A DNA stretch of 64,000 nucleotides from Streptacidiphilus sp. P02-A3a (GTDB lineage: Bacteria > Actinomycetota > Actinomycetes > Streptomycetales > Streptomycetaceae): the NCBI RefSeq assembly GCF_014084105.1, contig NZ_CP048289.1, positions 2,365,922 through 2,429,921 on the forward strand, read 5' to 3'. The position numbers and the translations under genes are program-made. Shown here in pieces: positions 8,085-16,218 of the stretch (its first letter is position 1; every line of letters begins with the position of its first letter). The notes under the pieces are model-generated. The model saw nothing but the letters and a program-made list of their open reading frames with translations. It had not been told where the DNA came from and ran no database searches.

Positions 8085-9602
8085 ATGACGACCAGCAGCA
8101 TCGAGGCCCGTACCACCCCGCAGGTGGCGGTCAACGACATCGGCGACGCAGAGGCCTTCCTCGCGGCGATCGACGAGACCATCAAGTACTTCAACGATGG
8201 CGACATCGTCGACGGCATCATCGTCAAGGTCGACCGTGACGAGGTCCTCCTCGACATCGGTTACAAGACCGAGGGCGTCATTCCGTCCCGCGAGCTGTCC
8301 ATCAAGCACGACGTCGACCCGCACGACGTCGTCAAGGTCGGCGACAGCATCGAGGCCCTTGTTCTCCAGAAGGAGGACAAGGAGGGTCGTCTCATCCTGT
8401 CCAAGAAGCGTGCGCAGTACGAGCGCGCCTGGGGCACGATCGAGAAGATCAAGGAAGAGGACGGCATCGTCACCGGTACCGTCATCGAGGTCGTCAAGGG
8501 CGGTCTCATCCTCGACATCGGCCTGCGCGGCTTCCTCCCCGCGTCGCTGGTCGAGATGCGCCGGGTCCGCGACCTCCAGCCCTACGTGGGCAAGGAGCTC
8601 GAAGCCAAGATCATCGAGCTGGACAAGAACCGCAACAACGTGGTCCTGTCCCGCCGTGCCTGGCTGGAGCAGACCCAGAGCGAGGTCCGCCAGACCTTCC
8701 TCACCACCCTGCAGAAGGGCCAGGTGCGCTCCGGCGTCGTCTCCTCCATCGTCAACTTCGGTGCCTTCGTGGACCTGGGTGGCGTCGACGGCCTGGTGCA
8801 CGTCTCCGAGCTGTCCTGGAAGCACATCGACCACCCGTCCGAGGTTGTCGAGGTCGGCCAGGAGGTCACCGTCGAGGTTCTCGACGTGGACATGGACCGC
8901 GAGCGCGTCTCCCTGTCGCTGAAGGCGACCCAGGAGGACCCGTGGCAGCAGTTCGCCCGGACCCACCAGATCGGCCAGGTCGTCCCCGGCAAGGTCACCA
9001 AGCTGGTTCCGTTCGGTGCGTTCGTCCGCGTGGACGAGGGCATCGAGGGCCTGGTCCACATCTCCGAGCTGGCCGAGCGCCACGTGGAGATCCCGGAGCA
9101 GGTCGTCCAGGTCGGCGACGAGATCTTCGTCAAGGTCATCGACATCGACCTGGAGCGTCGCCGGATCAGCCTGTCGCTCAAGCAGGCCAACGAGTCCCTC
9201 GGTGCCGACCCGGCCTCGGTCGAGTTCGACCCGACCCTCTACGGCATGGCTGCCTCGTACGACGACGCCGGCAACTACATCTACCCGGAGGGCTTCGACC
9301 CCGAGGCGAACGACTGGCTGCCCGGCTTCGAGAAGCAGCGTGAGGAGTGGGAGCGCCAGTACGCCGAGGCGCAGGCCCGCTTCGAGCAGCACCAGGCCCA
9401 GGTCATCAAGAGCCGCGAGGCCGACGCCGAGGCTGCCGCCGCGGGTGAGGGCGCTGCTCCCGAGGCCGGTGCCGCGGCTGGTGGCGCGGGTGCCATCTCC
9501 GGTGGCTCGTACTCCTCCAGCAGCGACGAGACCTCGGGCGCCCTGGCGACCGACGAGGCCCTCGCCGCGCTGCGGGAGAAGCTCGCGGGCGGCCAGAGCT
9601 GA
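8085..9602 (+). CDS. rpsA: 30S ribosomal protein S1
   Basis: A 505-aa mRNA-binding ribosomal protein. Four S1/OB-fold repeats are visible, at roughly 38-107, 122-190, 208-278 and 293-365; the third and fourth carry the classic NFGAFVDLGGVDGLVHVSEL and PFGAFVRVDEGIEGLVHISEL type cores. This is the short four-repeat actinobacterial form rather than the six-repeat enterobacterial one. The C-terminal 120 residues are Glu/Gln-rich and then Ala/Gly/Ser-rich and probably disordered. Codon usage has more T at third positions than its neighbours, as expected for a highly expressed gene. Confidence 0.97.
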   Translation: MTTSSIEARTTPQVAVNDIGDAEAFLAAIDETIKYFNDGDIVDGIIVKVDRDEVLLDIGYKTEGVIPSRELSIKHDVDPHDVVKVGDSIEALVLQKEDKEGRLILSKKRAQYERAWGTIEKIKEEDGIVTGTVIEVVKGGLILDIGLRGFLPASLVEMRRVRDLQPYVGKELEAKIIELDKNRNNVVLSRRAWLEQTQSEVRQTFLTTLQKGQVRSGVVSSIVNFGAFVDLGGVDGLVHVSELSWKHIDHPSEVVEVGQEVTVEVLDVDMDRERVSLSLKATQEDPWQQFARTHQIGQVVPGKVTKLVPFGAFVRVDEGIEGLVHISELAERHVEIPEQVVQVGDEIFVKVIDIDLERRRISLSLKQANESLGADPASVEFDPTLYGMAASYDDAGNYIYPEGFDPEANDWLPGFEKQREEWERQYAEAQARFEQHQAQVIKSREADAEAAAAGEGAAPEAGAAAGGAGAISGGSYSSSSDETSGALATDEALAALREKLAGGQS

Positions 9603-9646
9603 GCGCCTGCCGCTGAGCTGACCGCCCGCGAGGGCGGCCGACCGTG

Positions 9647-9685
9647 AAGGACCCCCGCCCGGGGTGACCGGGCGGGGGTCCTTTT
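9647..9685 (+). terminator. Intrinsic terminator of rpsA
   Basis: Hairpin with a perfect 16-bp stem (AAGGACCCCCGCCCGG and its complement) and a 5-base loop, followed by TTTT. It is the clearest intrinsic terminator in the window. Confidence 0.93.
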
Positions 9686-9795
9686 GTTCAGGCGAACCCC
9701 TATGAGATAGACCATAGATCGCTAAACTTCCTATTCGGCCTTATTCGGGCAGAGTGGGGTGCAGTCCCGTTTCCGGCTGCAAGGTGAAACGCCCC

Positions 9796-11994
9796 ATGAC
9801 CGCACCCACCACCCGCGTCGGCGGTCCGTTCGCCGCCGTGGGGCGTTTCAGCTACCGCCACCGCCGCTGGGTGCTCGCGGTGTGGGTGGTGGTGCTGGCG
9901 GCCGGACTGCTGTTCGGTACCCAGGTGTTCAACACCGCGGCCCCGGCCGCCAAGGCGGCGGGTTCGGAGTCCGCCACCGGTTCGGCGCTGCTGGCGGCGG
10001 CCGACCCGACCTCCGGCGGGATCACCGCGCTGGTGCAGGGCAGGCCGGTGGCCGATCCGGCGGTTCGGGCCGCGGTCACCGCGGCCGCCGTCGACCTGTC
10101 CCGGATCCCCGGCGTCGGCCAGGTCACCGACGCCTACAGCGGGACCGGCGGCGCCGCGATGCGCTCCGCCGACGGGCGGGAGAGCGTGATCCAGGTCGAC
10201 CTGGGGAGCGGCGGCGGGGCGGCCCTGGACGCCGCCTCGCAGCGGCTGCGGGAGATCGCCGACGCGGTCCCGGGGACGGCCGTCGAGCTCGGCGGCGAGC
10301 AGGTGCTCACCCAGCAGGTGCAGCAGCAGACGGAGACCGACACCGAGCTCGGCGAGTTCATCACGCTGCCGGTGACGCTGCTGGTGATGGTGCTGATCTT
10401 CGGCGGCTTCGTGGCCGCCGGGCTGCCGCTGATCGGCGCGGTCGCCTCCATCGGCGGGGCGTTCCTGGCGCTGCTGGGCTTCACCAGGCTGATGCCGATC
10501 GACCCCAGCGTGCTGCCCATCGCCACCGTGCTCGGGCTCGGCCTGTCCATCGACTACGCGCTGCTGATGGTGAACCGCTTCCGGGAGGAGCGCGGCCACG
10601 GTGTCGGGGTGGCCGAGGCGGTGGAGCGCACCAGCGCCACCGCCGGGCGGACCATCGCCTTCTCGGCGCTGACCGTCGCCGCCGCGCTGTCCGGGCTCTT
10701 CGTCTTCGTCAGCCCGATCTTCCGGGCGGTGGGCGCGGCCGGGGTCAGCGTGGTGGTGATCACCGTGCTGTCCGGGCTGACGCTGGTCCCGGCGCTGCTG
10801 GGCTTCGTCGGCGGCCGGATCAAGGCGCCGCTGCGCCCGGTGGCCGACGACGGGGTCTTCGCCCGGACGGTGCGCCGGGTGCAGCGGCATCCGCTGCCGG
10901 TGGCGCTGGGCGTCGCCGGGGTGCTGCTGGCGATGGCCGCGCCGTTCGCCTTCGCGCACCCGCAGAACGCCGACGCGGACGTGCTGCCGAAGTCCTTCAG
11001 CAGCCGGGCCGTCTCCGACGCGCTGGCGAGCCGGTTCCCGGCGCTGGAGCCCTCGGCGGTGACCGTGGCGGTGCAGGGCGACCAGGCGCGGGCCGAGGCG
11101 TACGCGGCGCACATCCGCGACCTGCCCGGGGTCGGCGGGGTGTCGGTGGGCAGCCCCACCGGGCGGCTGGTGAGCGTCGGGGTGGACGTCACCGGCAGCG
11201 CCGAGGGGGCGACCGCGCAGCGGGTGGTCTCCGAGCTGCGCGCCGACCGGGGCGGGCTGACCACCTGGGTCACCGGGGACGCGGCCACGGTGCTGGACTT
11301 CAAGCACGAGGTGGCCACCCGGGGCCCGTGGGCGCTGGCGCTGGTCGCGGCGACGACCTTCGCGCTGCTGTTCCTGATGACCGGCTCGGTGGTGGTGCCG
11401 CTGAAGGCGCTGCTGATGAACATGCTGTCGCTGGGCGCGTCGCTGGGGGTGCTCACCCTGGTCTTCCAGGACGGCTGGCTGAGCGGGCTGCTCGGCTTCT
11501 CGCCCACCGGCGGCCTGGAGGCGTGGATCCCGGTCCTGGTGTTCGCCTTCGCCTTCGGCCTGTCGATGGACTACGAGGTGTTCCTGCTCTCCCGGATCAA
11601 GGAACTGCACGAGCACGGGCACCCGTGCCGCCGGGCGGTGGAGCGCGGGGTGCAGCGCAGCGGTCGGATCATCACCTCGGCCGGGCTGCTGATGGTGATC
11701 GTCTTCGCCGGTTTCTCCACCGGCGACATGCTGGACATCAAGGAGATCGGCCTGGCCCTGGCGGTGGCCGTGCTGGTCGACGCGACGCTGGTGCGGATGC
11801 TGCTGGTGCCCGCCACGATGACCCTGTTCGGCGACCGGAACTGGTGGGCCCCGCGCTGGCTGAAGCGGCTGCACGCCCGGGTCGGCCTGCACGACAACCA
11901 GACGCTGCCACCGCCGACCGTCGGTGCCGCGCTCCCGGCCCCGCGCGCGCCGGTGCCGCTGCCGGTGCTCGCCAAGGCCCGCCCGGCGGCCTGA
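9796..11994 (+). CDS. MMPL/RND-family membrane transporter
   Basis: A 732-aa exporter of the MMPL (actinobacterial RND) family. The duplicated architecture is visible: an N-terminal helix ([17 protein letters not shown]), a periplasmic loop of about 150 residues, five grouped helices with the family signature [19 protein letters not shown], then a second copy with [19 protein letters not shown]. The acidic/tyrosine pairs in those motifs correspond to the proton relay. The ATG at 9796 has AAGGTGA eight bases upstream. Substrates of the family are lipids, glycolipids or drugs; this one is unknown. The upstream 110 bp are AT-rich and contain two near-copies of TATTCGG. Confidence 0.9.
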   Translation: MTAPTTRVGGPFAAVGRFSYRHRRWVLAVWVVVLAAGLLFGTQVFNTAAPAAKAAGSESATGSALLAAADPTSGGITALVQGRPVADPAVRAAVTAAAVDLSRIPGVGQVTDAYSGTGGAAMRSADGRESVIQVDLGSGGGAALDAASQRLREIADAVPGTAVELGGEQVLTQQVQQQTETDTELGEFITLPVTLLVMVLIFGGFVAAGLPLIGAVASIGGAFLALLGFTRLMPIDPSVLPIATVLGLGLSIDYALLMVNRFREERGHGVGVAEAVERTSATAGRTIAFSALTVAAALSGLFVFVSPIFRAVGAAGVSVVVITVLSGLTLVPALLGFVGGRIKAPLRPVADDGVFARTVRRVQRHPLPVALGVAGVLLAMAAPFAFAHPQNADADVLPKSFSSRAVSDALASRFPALEPSAVTVAVQGDQARAEAYAAHIRDLPGVGGVSVGSPTGRLVSVGVDVTGSAEGATAQRVVSELRADRGGLTTWVTGDAATVLDFKHEVATRGPWALALVAATTFALLFLMTGSVVVPLKALLMNMLSLGASLGVLTLVFQDGWLSGLLGFSPTGGLEAWIPVLVFAFAFGLSMDYEVFLLSRIKELHEHGHPCRRAVERGVQRSGRIITSAGLLMVIVFAGFSTGDMLDIKEIGLALAVAVLVDATLVRMLLVPATMTLFGDRNWWAPRWLKRLHARVGLHDNQTLPPPTVGAALPAPRAPVPLPVLAKARPAA

Positions 11995-12073
11995 CGGCGG
12001 CCTGACCGGGGGCCTGACCGGGGCCCGCCGGGCGGTCGAACCACGGCGGAGGTGCGGCGGCTATGCTGCCGCC

Positions 12074-12673
12074 ATGCTGAAGGTCGGACTCACGGGTGGC
12101 ATCGGCGCGGGCAAGAGCGAGGTGTCGCGACTGCTCGCCTCCTACGGCGCGGTGGTGGTGGACTCGGACCTGATCGCCCGCGAGGTGGTCGCCCCCGGGA
12201 CGCCCGGGCTGGCGGCGGTGGCGGCCGAGTTCGGCCCGGAGGTGCTGCGGGCCGACGGCTCGCTGGACCGGCCCAGGCTCGGCGGGATCGTCTTCGCCGA
12301 CCCGGCCCGGCTGGCCCGGCTGAACGCCATCGTGCACCCGCTGGTACGGGACCGCTCGGCCGAGCTGGAGGCACAGGCCGGGCCCGGTGACGTGGTGGTG
12401 CACGACGTCCCGCTACTGGCCGAGAACGGCCTGGCCGAGCTGTACGAGCTGGTGGTGGTCGTCGACGCGGCCGACGAGACCCGGGTCGAGCGGCTGGTGC
12501 GGCTGCGCGGCATGGAGGAGCGGGAGGCCCGGGCCCGGTTGGCGGCGCAGGCCACCCGGGCGGACCGGCTGGCGGTGGCCGACGTGGTGCTGGACAACGA
12601 GGGGCCGCTGGAGCGGCTGGAGCCGCAGGTGCGGTCGCTGTGGGAGCGGCTGCTGGTGAGGGCGGCGGGCTAG
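12074..12673 (+). CDS. coaE: Dephospho-CoA kinase
   Basis: Last enzyme of coenzyme A synthesis, phosphorylating dephospho-CoA at the 3' ribose hydroxyl with ATP. The 199-aa protein has the P-loop GGIGAGKS at residues 8-15, the [16 protein letters not shown] substrate-binding segment and the lid region with [18 protein letters not shown]. Length matches the compact single-domain form; some actinobacterial homologues carry an extra UPF0157 domain, absent here. It lies 79 bp downstream of the MMPL gene. Confidence 0.95.
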   Translation: MLKVGLTGGIGAGKSEVSRLLASYGAVVVDSDLIAREVVAPGTPGLAAVAAEFGPEVLRADGSLDRPRLGGIVFADPARLARLNAIVHPLVRDRSAELEAQAGPGDVVVHDVPLLAENGLAELYELVVVVDAADETRVERLVRLRGMEEREARARLAAQATRADRLAVADVVLDNEGPLERLEPQVRSLWERLLVRAAG

Positions 12674-12700
12674 CGCCGCAGGGGAAGGTGTCGGAAGCGT

Positions 12701-12768
12701 ATGTAGGAACCGACAAACTGGTCAACAATCTGTTGACGTTGATGTTGGACGGTCCTACGTTTCCTGCA
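12701..12768 (+). promoter_or_regulatory. Promoter of NCS2 permease with nested operator repeats
   Basis: TTGACG (12733-12738) and TACGTT (12756-12761) with a 17-bp spacer form a good promoter. The -35 hexamer overlaps a perfect inner palindrome TCAACA-ATC-TGTTGA (12722-12736). An outer inverted repeat, GTAGGAACCG (12703-12712) against CGGTCCTAC (12750-12758, one base shorter), encloses it and runs into the -10. The arrangement suggests repression by one or two regulators. Confidence 0.65.
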
Positions 12769-12931
12769 AGCGAAAAATAATTCCCGGATCGCGGAACCAC
12801 CCATACTCCGCGAGCCCGCCGGTCGCCGTCCGGCACCGCTCCGCCCTGCCCGCAGGCCGTCCCCTGCCCGCCGGTTCCGCAGCACCTTCCCGCACGTCGG
12901 TGATCGCACCGCACCTCCCGGAGGTATCAAC

Positions 12932-14329
12932 GTGGATACCGCACGCCCAGCCGCGCCCGTTCCCGAGGCCGCCGCCGCTGTCCATCCAGTGGACGAACTC
13001 CTTTCCGCCCCAGGGCTGTTGGCCTACGGTTTGCAGCACATAGCCGCCATGTACGCCGGGGTGGTGGCACCGCCGCTGATCGTCGGCGCCGCCTGCGGCC
13101 TCAGCACCGCCGACCTGACCGTGCTGATCGGCGCGGCGCTGCTGACCTCGGGGCTGGCGACGCTGCTGCAGACCCTCGGGATCTGGAAGGTCGGCTCCCG
13201 GCTGCCGTTCGTCAACGGCATCTCCTTCGCCGGGGTCGCCCCGATGGTGGCCGTGGCCAAGACCGCGCACCCGGGGCAGGCGCTGCCGGTGATCTACGGC
13301 GGCATCCTGGTCGCCGGGGTCGCCGCGTTCTTCGCCGCGCCGTACTTCGGCCGGCTCAACCGCTTCTTCCCGCCGGTGGTCAGCGGCACCGTGATCACCC
13401 TGATCGGCCTGTCGCTGTTCCCGGTCGCCGCCAACTGGGCCGAGGGCGGCGACCCGGGCGCCCGGGACTTCGGCTCGGTGTCCGACATCGGCCTGGCCGG
13501 GATCACCCTGGCCGTGGTGCTCCTGCTGAATCGTTTCCTCAGTGGCTTCCTGCGCAGCATCTCGATCCTGCTCGGGCTGCTGGTCGGCACCCTGGCCGCG
13601 ATCCCGCTCGGCAGGACCGACTTCGGCCAGTTCTCGCACGTCCCGGTGTTCGCGGTGCCCTCGCCGTTCCACTTCGGCGCGCCGCAGTTCCAGGTCGCCG
13701 CGATCATCTCGATGCTGATCGTGATGCTGGTGTCGATGACCGAGAGCACCGCCGACATGCTGGCGCTCGGGGAGATCGTCGACCGGCCCGCCGACCAGGC
13801 GGTGATCACCGCCGGGCTGCGCGCGGACGGCGCGGCCACCGCCGTCGCCGCGCTGCTGAACGGCTTCACCGCGACCGCCTTCGCCCAGAACATCGGCCTG
13901 GTGGCGCTGACCGGGATCCGCAGCCGGTTCGTGGTCGCCACCAGCGGCCTGGTGCTGGTGCTGCTCGGGCTGTTCCCGGTGGCCGGGGCGGTGGTGAACG
14001 TGGTGCCCCAGCCGGTGCTCGGCGGCGCCGGGCTGGCGCTGTTCGGGACGGTCGCGGCCAGCGGCATCCGGACGCTGACCCGGGCCCGGCTCGACCAGAA
14101 CGGCAACCTGCTGATCGTGGCCGTGGCCATCGGCTTCGGGGTGCTGCCGATCTGCGCGCCGAACTTCTACAGCGCCTTCCCGCAGGCGGTGCAGACGGTG
14201 ATGGACTCCGGCATCAGCGCCGGCTGCCTGGTGGCCATCCTGCTGAACCTGATGTTCAACCACCTCGGCCGCGGTGCCGCGGAGGAGCCCGCGCCGCGGC
14301 CCGAACCGGTGCTGGAACCCGCCGGTTGA
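12932..14329 (+). CDS. NCS2-family nucleobase permease (uracil/xanthine type)
   Basis: A 465-aa nucleobase:cation symporter-2 protein in the inner membrane. It has the helix-1 motif GLQHIAAMYAGVVAPPLIVG, the helix-3 stretch VGSRLPFVNGISFAG, a helix-8 acidic residue in SMTESTADMLALGE and the NCS2 signature QNIGLVALTG, whose final glycine is typical of bacterial uracil/xanthine/urate carriers. The GTG start at 12932 has GGAGG at good spacing. Precise substrate (uracil, xanthine or urate) cannot be settled here. It appears to be a single-gene unit under the promoter above. Confidence 0.9.
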   Translation: MDTARPAAPVPEAAAAVHPVDELLSAPGLLAYGLQHIAAMYAGVVAPPLIVGAACGLSTADLTVLIGAALLTSGLATLLQTLGIWKVGSRLPFVNGISFAGVAPMVAVAKTAHPGQALPVIYGGILVAGVAAFFAAPYFGRLNRFFPPVVSGTVITLIGLSLFPVAANWAEGGDPGARDFGSVSDIGLAGITLAVVLLLNRFLSGFLRSISILLGLLVGTLAAIPLGRTDFGQFSHVPVFAVPSPFHFGAPQFQVAAIISMLIVMLVSMTESTADMLALGEIVDRPADQAVITAGLRADGAATAVAALLNGFTATAFAQNIGLVALTGIRSRFVVATSGLVLVLLGLFPVAGAVVNVVPQPVLGGAGLALFGTVAASGIRTLTRARLDQNGNLLIVAVAIGFGVLPICAPNFYSAFPQAVQTVMDSGISAGCLVAILLNLMFNHLGRGAAEEPAPRPEPVLEPAG

Positions 14330-14345
14330 CCCGGTCGACCGGATG

Positions 14346-16121
14346 TCAGTCCCCGGTGGTGCGCAGCACCGCCGTCGACCGGGGCGGCAGCAGCACCGCC
14401 GACCCGGTCGGGACCGGGTCGCCCCAGGCGGCCAGGGGCCGCTCCGGGGCCGCGCCGAGCGGCACGGTGCGCGGCTCGTCGGCGAGGTTGACGGCGGTGC
14501 GGTAGCGGCCCCGGTGCAGCACCAGCCAGCGTTGCCGCTCGTCGTACTCGACCCGGACCAGGGTCAGGTCGTCGCCGTACAGCCCGGGGTGCGCGCGGCG
14601 CACCGCCAGCAGCGTCCGGTACCAGTCCAGCAGGGCGGCGTGCGGTTCGCGTCCGGGCTCGGTCCAGTCCAGCTTCGAGGCCAGGAAGGTCGCCCGGTCC
14701 TGCGGGTCGGGGACGTCCAGCGGGGCCCAGCCGTGCGCGGCGAACTCGCCGCGCCGCCCCTCGCGGACGGCCTGGGCCAGGCCCGGGTCCTGGTGGTCGG
14801 TGAAGAACTGCCAGGGGGTGCGCGCGCCCCACTCCTCGCCCATGAAGAGCATCGGGGTGAACGGCGCGGTCAGCACCAGCGCCGCCCCGGCGGCGAGCAG
14901 GCCGGGGTCCAGCCCGGCCGAGATCCGGTCCCCGACCGCCCGGTTGCCGATCTGGTCGTGCGTCTGCAGGTAGCCGAGCAGCCGGTGCCCGGGGGTGCGT
15001 GCCGGGTCCAGCGGGCGGCCGTGGCTCCGCTCCCGGAACGAGGACCAGCTGCCGTCGTGGAACCAGCCCCCGCCGAGGGTCTTCGCCAGGCCCGCCAGCG
15101 GGCTGACCGCGAAGTCCCCGTAGTAGCCCTGGGACTCGCCGGTCAGGGCGGCGTGCAGGCAGTGGTGGAGGTCGTCGCTCCACTGGGCGGCCAGGCCGAG
15201 GCCGCCCGCCGGGCGCGGGGTGGTCAGCCGGGGGTCGTTCAGGTCGGACTCGCCGATCAGCGCCAGCGGGCGGCCGCTCGCGGCGGCCAGTTCGTCGACG
15301 GCGGCGGCCAGCTGCTCCAGGAAGTGCAGCGCCCGGGTGTCGACCAGCGCGTGCACCGCGTCCAGCCGCAGCCCGTCGAGACGGTAGTCGCGGAGCCAGG
15401 CCAGGGCGCTGCCGACCAGGTAGTCGCGGACCTCGTCGGAGCCGGGGGCGTCCAGGTTCACCGCCGAGCCCCAGGGGGTCTGGTGCCGGTCGGTGAAGTA
15501 CGGGCCGAACCGCGGCAGGTAGTTGCCGGACGGGCCGAGGTGGTTGTGCACCACGTCCAGTACCACGTTCAGGCCCGCCCGGTGGGCCGCGTCGACGAAG
15601 CGCTTGAGCCCGTCCGGGCCGCCGTAGGGCTCGTGCACCGCCCACAGTGACACGCCGTCGTAGCCCCAGCCGCGTTCGCCCGGGAAGGGGCAGACCGGCA
15701 TCAGCTCGACGGTGTCCACGCCCAGCGCGACCAGGTGGTCGAGCCGGTCGGCGGCGGCGTCGAAGGTGCCCTCGGCGGTGAAGGTGCCGACGTGCAGCTC
15801 GTACAGCACGCCGCCGGGCACCCGGCGGCCGGTCGGCGCGGCGGTCCAGTCGAAGGCGTCGTGGTCGACCAGCTGCGAGCGGCCGTCGGGGCCGTCCGGC
15901 TGGCGGGCCGAGCGCGGGTCGGGCAGCAGTGCCGGGTCGGTGTCGAGCCGGAAGCCGTAGCGGCTGCGGCCCGGATCGGCCGGGACGTCCGCCAGCCACC
16001 AGCCGGGGCGGTCGGGGTCGCGGCGCATGCGGTGGCCGGTGCCGTCCACCTCCAGTTCGACGGTGTCGCGGGCGGCCGGAGCCCACAGTTCGAAGCGGCG
16101 GACGGGGTCACGGGGCGGCAT
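14346..16121 (-). CDS. treZ: Malto-oligosyltrehalose trehalohydrolase
   Basis: GH13 enzyme of 591 aa that releases free trehalose from maltooligosyl trehalose, the last step of the TreX-TreY-TreZ route. An N-terminal CBM48-like beta domain (FELWAPAARDTVELEVDG) precedes the TIM barrel. Catalytic residues are visible as nucleophile Asp 254 in GLRLDAVHAL, general acid Glu 291 in IGESDLND and the transition-state pair His389-Asp390 in LQTHDQIGN. It is the last gene of the glgX-treY-treZ run and converges with the NCS2 permease, with only 16 bp between the stops. Confidence 0.95.
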   Translation of the reverse strand: MPPRDPVRRFELWAPAARDTVELEVDGTGHRMRRDPDRPGWWLADVPADPGRSRYGFRLDTDPALLPDPRSARQPDGPDGRSQLVDHDAFDWTAAPTGRRVPGGVLYELHVGTFTAEGTFDAAADRLDHLVALGVDTVELMPVCPFPGERGWGYDGVSLWAVHEPYGGPDGLKRFVDAAHRAGLNVVLDVVHNHLGPSGNYLPRFGPYFTDRHQTPWGSAVNLDAPGSDEVRDYLVGSALAWLRDYRLDGLRLDAVHALVDTRALHFLEQLAAAVDELAAASGRPLALIGESDLNDPRLTTPRPAGGLGLAAQWSDDLHHCLHAALTGESQGYYGDFAVSPLAGLAKTLGGGWFHDGSWSSFRERSHGRPLDPARTPGHRLLGYLQTHDQIGNRAVGDRISAGLDPGLLAAGAALVLTAPFTPMLFMGEEWGARTPWQFFTDHQDPGLAQAVREGRRGEFAAHGWAPLDVPDPQDRATFLASKLDWTEPGREPHAALLDWYRTLLAVRRAHPGLYGDDLTLVRVEYDERQRWLVLHRGRYRTAVNLADEPRTVPLGAAPERPLAAWGDPVPTGSAVLLPPRSTAVLRTTGD

Positions 16122-16138
16122 CGGGCTCCCTGCCGTAC

Positions 16139-16216
16139 GGTCGGGGTCGGGGTCGGTCGGGGTCGGTCGGGGCTGCGGGGGTCGGTCGGGGTCGGTCGGG
16201 CTTCGGGGGCGGGTCG
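16139..16216. repeat. GGTCGGTCGGG tandem repeats between treY and treZ
   Basis: The 97-bp gap between treY and treZ consists largely of imperfect tandem copies of GGTCGG and GGTCGGTCGGGG. It reads as a short, slippage-prone G-rich array. It carries no open frame and may only be a spacer expansion. Confidence 0.7.
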
Positions 16217-16218
16217 GG

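Noticed and set aside
7840-8085. 81-codon frame in the rpsA leader
   Set aside because: Overlaps the promoter, has no ribosome site and resembles no protein; treated as untranslated leader.
9754-9795. Longer start for the first MMPL protein
   Set aside because: The extra 14 residues do not resemble family N-termini, and AAGGTGA is placed for the ATG at 9796.
16139-16216. Possible CRISPR-like array between treY and treZ
   Set aside because: Units of 6-12 bp without spacers; a simple tandem repeat, not a CRISPR.
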